A stretch of DNA of 64,000 nucleotides from Mangrovimonas futianensis (GTDB lineage: Bacteria; Bacteroidota; Bacteroidia; Flavobacteriales; Flavobacteriaceae), in NCBI RefSeq assembly GCF_021245805.1, contig NZ_JAJJNF010000003.1:124001-188000 (forward strand), in the 5' to 3' direction. The notes below the pieces were generated by a model, which ran no database searches, was not told where the DNA came from, and was given only the letters and a program-made list of their open reading frames with translations. Below, piece by piece: positions 58,708 through 64,000 of this stretch. The position numbers and the translations under genes were made by a program. Numbering within the stretch: the stretch's first letter is position 1; each line of letters starts with the position of its first letter.

Positions 58708-61700
58708 ATGTTAGCAAAACAAGCTGAAAGAACAAACTTCTCTTCTATTATCAATAGAACTGAGTACCCCGATTTCTTGGACATTCAGATTCAATCCTTC
58801 CAGGATTTCTTCCAGTTGGAAACTAAATCAGAAGAGAGAGGGAAAGAAGGTCTTTATAACACCTTCATGGAAAATTTCCCTATAACTGACACACGTAATC
58901 AATTTGTTTTAGAATTTTTAGATTACTTTATTGACCCTCCTAGATATACCATCGAGGAATGTATTGAAAGAGGACTTACCTATAGTGTTCCTTTAAAAGC
59001 TAGACTTAAGCTTTATTGTACAGACCCAGAACATGAGGACTTCGAAACCATCGTTCAGGATGTATATTTAGGAACCATACCATACATGACTCCAAGCGGT
59101 ACGTTTGTTATCAATGGTGCTGAACGTGTTGTTGTATCCCAATTGCACCGTTCACCAGGAGTTTTCTTTGGACAATCTTTCCATGCAAATGGAACCAAAT
59201 TATATTCTGCTAGAGTTATTCCATTCAAGGGTTCTTGGATAGAATTCGCTACAGATATCAACAGTGTAATGTATGCTTACATTGACCGTAAGAAAAAGTT
59301 ACCTGTTACCACTCTTTTCAGAGCTATTGGATTTGAAAGAGATAAAGACATTCTTGAAATTTTTGACCTTGCTGAAGAAGTTAAGGTTTCAAAAGCAGGA
59401 TTGAAAAAAGTTATTGGCCGTAAATTGGCTGCTCGTGTACTTAATACATGGCATGAGGATTTCGTTGATGAGGATACAGGAGAAGTAGTTTCTATTGAAA
59501 GAAACGAAATCATTTTAGATCGTGATACCGTATTGGACAAGGATAATATTGAAGAAATCCTTGAGACTAGTGTAAAAACGATCTTATTGCACAAGGAAAA
59601 TGCACAACAAGGTGATTATGCTATTATCCATAACACCTTGCAAAAAGACCCTACAAACTCTGAGAAAGAGGCAGTAGAGCACATCTACCGTCAATTGCGT
59701 AATGCAGAACCGCCAGATGAGGAAACGGCTCGTGGTATCATTGATAAATTATTCTTCAGTGATCAACGTTATTCATTAGGTGAAGTAGGGCGTTATAGAA
59801 TGAATAAAAAATTAGGTCTTGATATCGGAATGGATAAGCAAGTGCTTACCAAAGAAGACATCATTACCATTATTAAATATTTAATTGAGTTAATCAACTC
59901 AAAAGCTGAAATCGATGATATCGATCACTTATCAAATCGTCGTGTACGTACAGTAGGTGAGCAATTATCATCTCAGTTTGGTGTTGGTTTAGCTCGTATG
60001 GCTCGTACCATTCGTGAGCGTATGAACGTTCGTGATAATGAGGTGTTTACTCCTATCGATTTGATCAATGCTAAGACATTATCATCTGTAATCAACTCAT
60101 TCTTTGGTACCAACCAGTTATCTCAGTTCATGGATCAAACGAACCCATTGGCTGAGATCACTCACAAACGTCGTCTATCTGCTTTAGGACCTGGAGGTTT
60201 ATCAAGAGAAAGAGCTGGATTTGAGGTTCGTGACGTTCACTATACACACTACGGACGTTTATGTCCAATTGAAACACCAGAAGGACCGAATATTGGTTTG
60301 ATTTCTTCTCTTTCAGTTTACGCAAAAGTAAACTCGATGGGATTCATTGAAACGCCTTATCGTCCTGTTGTAGATGGTGTTGTTGATATTAAGGGAGAAC
60401 CAATCTATCTAAGTGCCGAAGAGGAAGAAGAAAAATTGATTGCTCAGGCAACCGTAAAAGTTGATGACGCTGGAAAGGTATTGAATGATAAGGTTATTGC
60501 TAGAATGGAAGGTGACTTCCCTGTTGTTGAACCAGATAAAGTTCATTACACAGACGTTGCGCCAAACCAAGTAGCTTCTATTTCAGCTTCATTAATTCCT
60601 TTCTTGGAACATGATGATGCGAACCGTGCTTTGATGGGATCTAACATGATGCGTCAGGCTGTACCATTGTTACGTCCTGATTCTCCAATTGTTGGTACTG
60701 GTCTTGAAAGACAAGTAGCGAAAGATTCAAGAGTATTGATTAATGCTGAAGGAGAAGGAGTTGTTGAATATGTTGATGCTAGAGAAATTACTATTCGTTA
60801 CGATAGAACTGAGGATGAAGCCAAAGTTAGTTTTGATGCTGAAACCAAAACCTATCCGTTAGTTAAATTCAGAAAAACCAACCAAGGTACTTCTATTAAC
60901 TTGAAACCGATTGTTAGAAAAGGTGATAAAGTTTCTAAAGGACAAGTACTTTGTGAAGGTTATGCAACTCAAACTGGAGAATTAGCGCTAGGTAGAAACA
61001 TGAAAGTAGCATTCATGCCTTGGAAAGGGTATAACTTTGAGGATGCAATTGTGATTTCTGAAAAAGTAGTAAGAGAAGACATCTTTACTTCTATTCATAT
61101 TGATGAGTACTCATTGGAAGTTCGTGATACCAAATTAGGTAATGAAGAATTGACAAATGATATTCCTAACGTTTCAGAAGAGGCTACTAAAGACCTTGAT
61201 GAAAACGGTATGATTAGAGTAGGTGCTGAAGTAAAACCTGGAGATATTTTGATAGGTAAGATTACACCTAAAGGAGAATCTGACCCAACTCCAGAAGAAA
61301 AATTATTGAGAGCTATCTTCGGTGATAAGGCTGGTGATGTTAAAGATGCCTCTTTAAAAGCTTCTCCTTCATTGAATGGTGTTGTTATCGATAAAAAATT
61401 ATTTGCTCGTGCTATCAAAGATAAGCGCAAACGTGCAAAAGATAAGGAGGATATCGCCCAACTTGAAGCAGCTTACACTAGTAAATTTGATGAGTTAAAG
61501 GATAACTTGGTAGATAAATTATTCGCTATTGTGAATGGTAAAACTGCTCAAGGTATCTTTAATGATCTAGGTGAAGAAGTATTGCCAAAAGGTAAAAAAT
61601 ATACCTTGAAAATGTTACATGCTGTTGATGATTACACGCATTTAACTTCAGGTTCTTGGACTACTGATGATTATACAAACAAATTGGTTGCTGATTTAAT

Positions 61701-62520
61701 TCACAACTACAAAATCAAGGAAAACGACTTACAAGGTTCTTTAAGACGTGAGAAGTTTACCATTTCTGTAGGAGATGAATTGCCAGCAGGGATCATCAAA
61801 CTAGCTAAAGTTTACATTGCTAAAAAACGTAAACTGAAAGTAGGGGATAAGATGGCAGGTCGTCACGGTAACAAAGGTATTGTTGCCCGTATCGTAAGAG
61901 AAGAAGATATGCCATTCCTTGAAGATGGAACACCAGTTGATATCGTGTTAAACCCACTAGGGGTACCATCTCGTATGAACATTGGTCAGATTTATGAAAC
62001 GGTTCTTGGATGGGCTGGTCAAAAGTTAGGGAAGAAATTTGCTACTCCTATTTTTGACGGTGCTACTCTAGACCAGATCAATGAGTTTACTGATGAAGCT
62101 GGAATCCCAAGATTTGGACATACTTACTTATATGACGGTGGAACAGGTGATCGTTTTGACCAACCTGCAACTGTTGGTGTTATCTACATGTTGAAATTAG
62201 GTCACATGGTTGATGATAAGATGCACGCCCGTTCTATTGGTCCTTACTCATTGATTACGCAACAACCTTTAGGTGGTAAAGCACAATTTGGAGGTCAGCG
62301 TTTTGGTGAGATGGAGGTTTGGGCTCTTGAAGCTTATGGTGCTTCAAGTACTCTAAGAGAAATCTTGACCGTTAAATCTGATGACGTTATAGGAAGAGCT
62401 AAAACATACGAAAGTATTGTTAAAGGTGAGCCTATGCCAGAACCTGGATTACCAGAGTCTTTCAACGTATTGATGCATGAATTGAAAGGTCTTGGACTAG
62501 ACATTAGATTAGAGGAATAA
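58708..62520 (+). CDS. rpoB: RNA polymerase beta subunit
   Basis: The 1270-residue catalytic subunit starts at ATG 58708; the TTG directly before it is not needed. Conserved segments include VVVSQLHRSPGVFF, the rifampicin pocket (GTNQLSQFMDQTNPLAEITHKRRLSALGPGGL, with the wild-type Asp, His and Ser at the usual resistance positions), RERAGFEVRDVHYTHYGRLCPIETPEGPNIGLI, and the C-terminal KMAGRHGNKGIVARI and GGKAQFGGQRFGEMEVWALEAYGA. A hairpin follows the stop, then rpoC after 69 bases. Confidence 0.99.
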   Translation: MLAKQAERTNFSSIINRTEYPDFLDIQIQSFQDFFQLETKSEERGKEGLYNTFMENFPITDTRNQFVLEFLDYFIDPPRYTIEECIERGLTYSVPLKARLKLYCTDPEHEDFETIVQDVYLGTIPYMTPSGTFVINGAERVVVSQLHRSPGVFFGQSFHANGTKLYSARVIPFKGSWIEFATDINSVMYAYIDRKKKLPVTTLFRAIGFERDKDILEIFDLAEEVKVSKAGLKKVIGRKLAARVLNTWHEDFVDEDTGEVVSIERNEIILDRDTVLDKDNIEEILETSVKTILLHKENAQQGDYAIIHNTLQKDPTNSEKEAVEHIYRQLRNAEPPDEETARGIIDKLFFSDQRYSLGEVGRYRMNKKLGLDIGMDKQVLTKEDIITIIKYLIELINSKAEIDDIDHLSNRRVRTVGEQLSSQFGVGLARMARTIRERMNVRDNEVFTPIDLINAKTLSSVINSFFGTNQLSQFMDQTNPLAEITHKRRLSALGPGGLSRERAGFEVRDVHYTHYGRLCPIETPEGPNIGLISSLSVYAKVNSMGFIETPYRPVVDGVVDIKGEPIYLSAEEEEEKLIAQATVKVDDAGKVLNDKVIARMEGDFPVVEPDKVHYTDVAPNQVASISASLIPFLEHDDANRALMGSNMMRQAVPLLRPDSPIVGTGLERQVAKDSRVLINAEGEGVVEYVDAREITIRYDRTEDEAKVSFDAETKTYPLVKFRKTNQGTSINLKPIVRKGDKVSKGQVLCEGYATQTGELALGRNMKVAFMPWKGYNFEDAIVISEKVVREDIFTSIHIDEYSLEVRDTKLGNEELTNDIPNVSEEATKDLDENGMIRVGAEVKPGDILIGKITPKGESDPTPEEKLLRAIFGDKAGDVKDASLKASPSLNGVVIDKKLFARAIKDKRKRAKDKEDIAQLEAAYTSKFDELKDNLVDKLFAIVNGKTAQGIFNDLGEEVLPKGKKYTLKMLHAVDDYTHLTSGSWTTDDYTNKLVADLIHNYKIKENDLQGSLRREKFTISVGDELPAGIIKLAKVYIAKKRKLKVGDKMAGRHGNKGIVARIVREEDMPFLEDGTPVDIVLNPLGVPSRMNIGQIYETVLGWAGQKLGKKFATPIFDGATLDQINEFTDEAGIPRFGHTYLYDGGTGDRFDQPATVGVIYMLKLGHMVDDKMHARSIGPYSLITQQPLGGKAQFGGQRFGEMEVWALEAYGASSTLREILTVKSDDVIGRAKTYESIVKGEPMPEPGLPESFNVLMHELKGLGLDIRLEE

Positions 62521-62526
62521 TATATC

Positions 62527-62554
62527 GTTCACCACCAATTTTTTGGTGGTGAAC
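62527..62554 (+). promoter_or_regulatory. Perfect hairpin between rpoB and rpoC
   Basis: A 12-bp stem GTTCACCACCAA/TTGGTGGTGAAC with a TTTT loop, six bases after the rpoB stop. No T-run follows, so it is probably an mRNA stability or processing element, or a weak pause. Confidence 0.65.
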
Positions 62555-62589
62555 ATTAGTTTACAATTAATTCGATAGTACCATATATT

Positions 62590-64000
62590 ATGGCAAGAAA
62601 ACAAGATAAGAATACAGTACAGAGATTTAATAAAATCTCTATTGGTTTGGCTTCTCCTGAATCTATTTTAGCAGAATCTAGAGGTGAAGTTCTAAAGCCA
62701 GAAACTATTAATTATCGAACTCACAAACCAGAGCGTGATGGTTTGTTCTGTGAGCGTATTTTTGGTCCTGTTAAGGATTACGAATGTGCTTGTGGAAAAT
62801 ATAAGCGTATCAGATATAAAGGAATTATTTGCGACAGATGTGGTGTTGAAGTGACTGAGAAGAAGGTTCGTCGTGATCGCGTTGGGCATATTAACCTAGT
62901 TGTTCCTGTAGCACATATTTGGTATTTCCGTTCTTTACCAAACAAAATTGGTTATTTATTAGGATTGCCTTCCAAAAAGTTGGATATGATTATTTACTAC
63001 GAAAGATACGTAGTTATCCAACCTGGTATTGCTAAAAATGCAGAAGGAGAACCTTTACAAAAAATGGATTTCTTAACGGAGGAAGAATATCTAAATATTT
63101 TAGAATCGATTCCACAAGAAAATCAATACTTAGAAGATACAGATCCAAACAAGTTCATCGCCAAAATGGGTGCTGAATGTTTGATTGAATTGTTAGAAAG
63201 AATTGACCTTGATGGCTTATCATATGAATTAAGACATAAGGCTAATAATGAAACTTCTAAGCAACGTAAAACAGAAGCTTTAAAGCGTTTGCAAGTTGTT
63301 GAAGCGTTACGTGAATCTAACGAAAACAGGGAAAACCGTCCAGAATGGATGATTATGAAGGTGATTCCAGTTATTCCACCAGAGTTACGTCCGTTAGTGC
63401 CATTAGATGGTGGTCGTTTTGCAACTTCAGATTTAAATGACTTATACCGTCGTGTAATCATCCGTAACAATCGTTTGAAGCGTTTGGTAGAAATCAAGGC
63501 TCCAGAAGTGATTTTGCGTAATGAGAAGCGTATGTTACAAGAGTCTGTGGATTCATTATTTGATAACACTCGTAAGTCTTCTGCTGTTAAAACAGATTCA
63601 AATAGACCCCTTAAATCTTTATCAGACTCGCTTAAAGGTAAGCAAGGACGTTTCCGTCAAAACTTATTAGGTAAGCGTGTTGACTATTCTGCTCGTTCTG
63701 TAATTGTTGTAGGACCAGAATTGAAATTGTATGAGTGTGGTTTACCAAAAGATATGGCGGCTGAACTTTACAAACCTTTTGTAATCCGTAAATTGATTGA
63801 AAGAGGTATTGTAAAAACCGTTAAGTCTGCTAAGAAAATTATAGATAGAAGAGAGCCTGTGGTTTGGGATATTTTGGATAATGTCATTAAAGGACATCCA
63901 GTATTACTAAACCGTGCTCCTACATTACACCGTTTAGGTATTCAAGCTTTCCAGCCTAAATTAATTGAAGGTAAGGCTATCCAGTTGCACCCATTGGTAA
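62590..64000 (+). CDS. rpoC: RNA polymerase beta-prime subunit (partial, C-terminus off the right edge)
   Basis: ATG 62590 opens a frame of 470 codons to the window edge without a stop. It begins MARKQDKNTVQRFNKISIGL and has SPESILAESRGEVLKPETINYRTHKPERDGLFCERIFGP. The zinc site is CACGKYKRIRYKGIICDRCG, and then come FRSLPNKIGYLLGL, LRPLVPLDGGRFATSDLNDLYRRVI and SVIVVGPELKLYECGLP. It ends at IEGKAIQLHPLV, just before the expected catalytic NADFDGD. It is the standard partner of rpoB. Confidence 0.99.
   Translation, partial: MARKQDKNTVQRFNKISIGLASPESILAESRGEVLKPETINYRTHKPERDGLFCERIFGPVKDYECACGKYKRIRYKGIICDRCGVEVTEKKVRRDRVGHINLVVPVAHIWYFRSLPNKIGYLLGLPSKKLDMIIYYERYVVIQPGIAKNAEGEPLQKMDFLTEEEYLNILESIPQENQYLEDTDPNKFIAKMGAECLIELLERIDLDGLSYELRHKANNETSKQRKTEALKRLQVVEALRESNENRENRPEWMIMKVIPVIPPELRPLVPLDGGRFATSDLNDLYRRVIIRNNRLKRLVEIKAPEVILRNEKRMLQESVDSLFDNTRKSSAVKTDSNRPLKSLSDSLKGKQGRFRQNLLGKRVDYSARSVIVVGPELKLYECGLPKDMAAELYKPFVIRKLIERGIVKTVKSAKKIIDRREPVVWDILDNVIKGHPVLLNRAPTLHRLGIQAFQPKLIEGKAIQLHPLV

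Noticed and set aside
1..64000. CRISPR array, insertion sequence or defence cluster
   Set aside because: I noticed no regularly spaced repeats, transposase-like frame or terminal inverted repeats.

Overview
The window is a 64 kb piece of a low-GC chromosome from the phylum Bacteroidota, most likely family Flavobacteriaceae. The evidence is a protein with a C-terminal type IX secretion sorting domain, Bacteroidota-type promoters (TTG, 17-23 bases, TAnnTTTG), almost no Shine-Dalgarno sequences except a very strong one before rpsU, tRNA genes without encoded CCA, and Flavobacteriia-type gene neighbourhoods. I saw no insertion sequence, prophage or CRISPR array. The only tyrosine recombinase looks like a housekeeping XerC-type enzyme.

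Layout. 1-4.6 kb: a partial membrane protein, kdsA (KDO synthesis for LPS), a T9SS cargo protein, a small membrane protein and typA/bipA. 4.8-12.2 kb: an accessory surface-polysaccharide locus with a FemAB-like acyltransferase, a DegT-type sugar aminotransferase, a Wzx-type flippase, a hexapeptide acyltransferase, three glycosyltransferases and an FdtA-type ketoisomerase. 12.2-18 kb: an FtsE-like ATPase, then a large TPR protein paired with a plug-less outer-membrane barrel. 18-34 kb: mixed envelope and metabolic genes (two methyltransferases, a lipoprotein amidohydrolase, a sterol-desaturase-like enzyme, a GDPD lipoprotein, a tandem pair of barrel paralogues, a NamZ/DUF1343 lipoprotein, a LolC/E-like permease, a cysteine synthase-family enzyme, YihY). 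34-40.5 kb: a tripartite RND efflux operon preceded by an unknown small exported protein. 40.7-44.1 kb: pta-ackA. 44.1-52 kb: DUF2851, PspC, a K+ channel, an alanine symporter, a ComEA-like protein, an acyl-CoA dehydrogenase and a CarboxypepD_reg-like protein. 52-64 kb: the translation/transcription superoperon, rpsU-xerC-raiA-tRNA(Thr,Tyr,Gly,Thr)-tuf-tRNA(Trp)-secE-nusG-rplKAJL-rpoB-rpoC, with rpoC running off the right edge.

How it fits together. The polysaccharide locus, kdsA, the RND pump, the LolC/E-like permease and the barrel proteins all concern the Gram-negative envelope. pta-ackA make acetate and ATP from acetyl-CoA. The right end is core gene-expression machinery, and its most interesting content is RNA-level: the rpsU Shine-Dalgarno, a terminator-like hairpin at the start of the tRNA-tuf transcript, and hairpins after tuf, between rplL and rpoB and between rpoB and rpoC. 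I found no clearly new multi-gene defence or mobile system. The best leads are these regulatory elements, an apparently missing canonical start codon in the FemAB-like gene, possible leaderless mRNAs, and a few unknown proteins.
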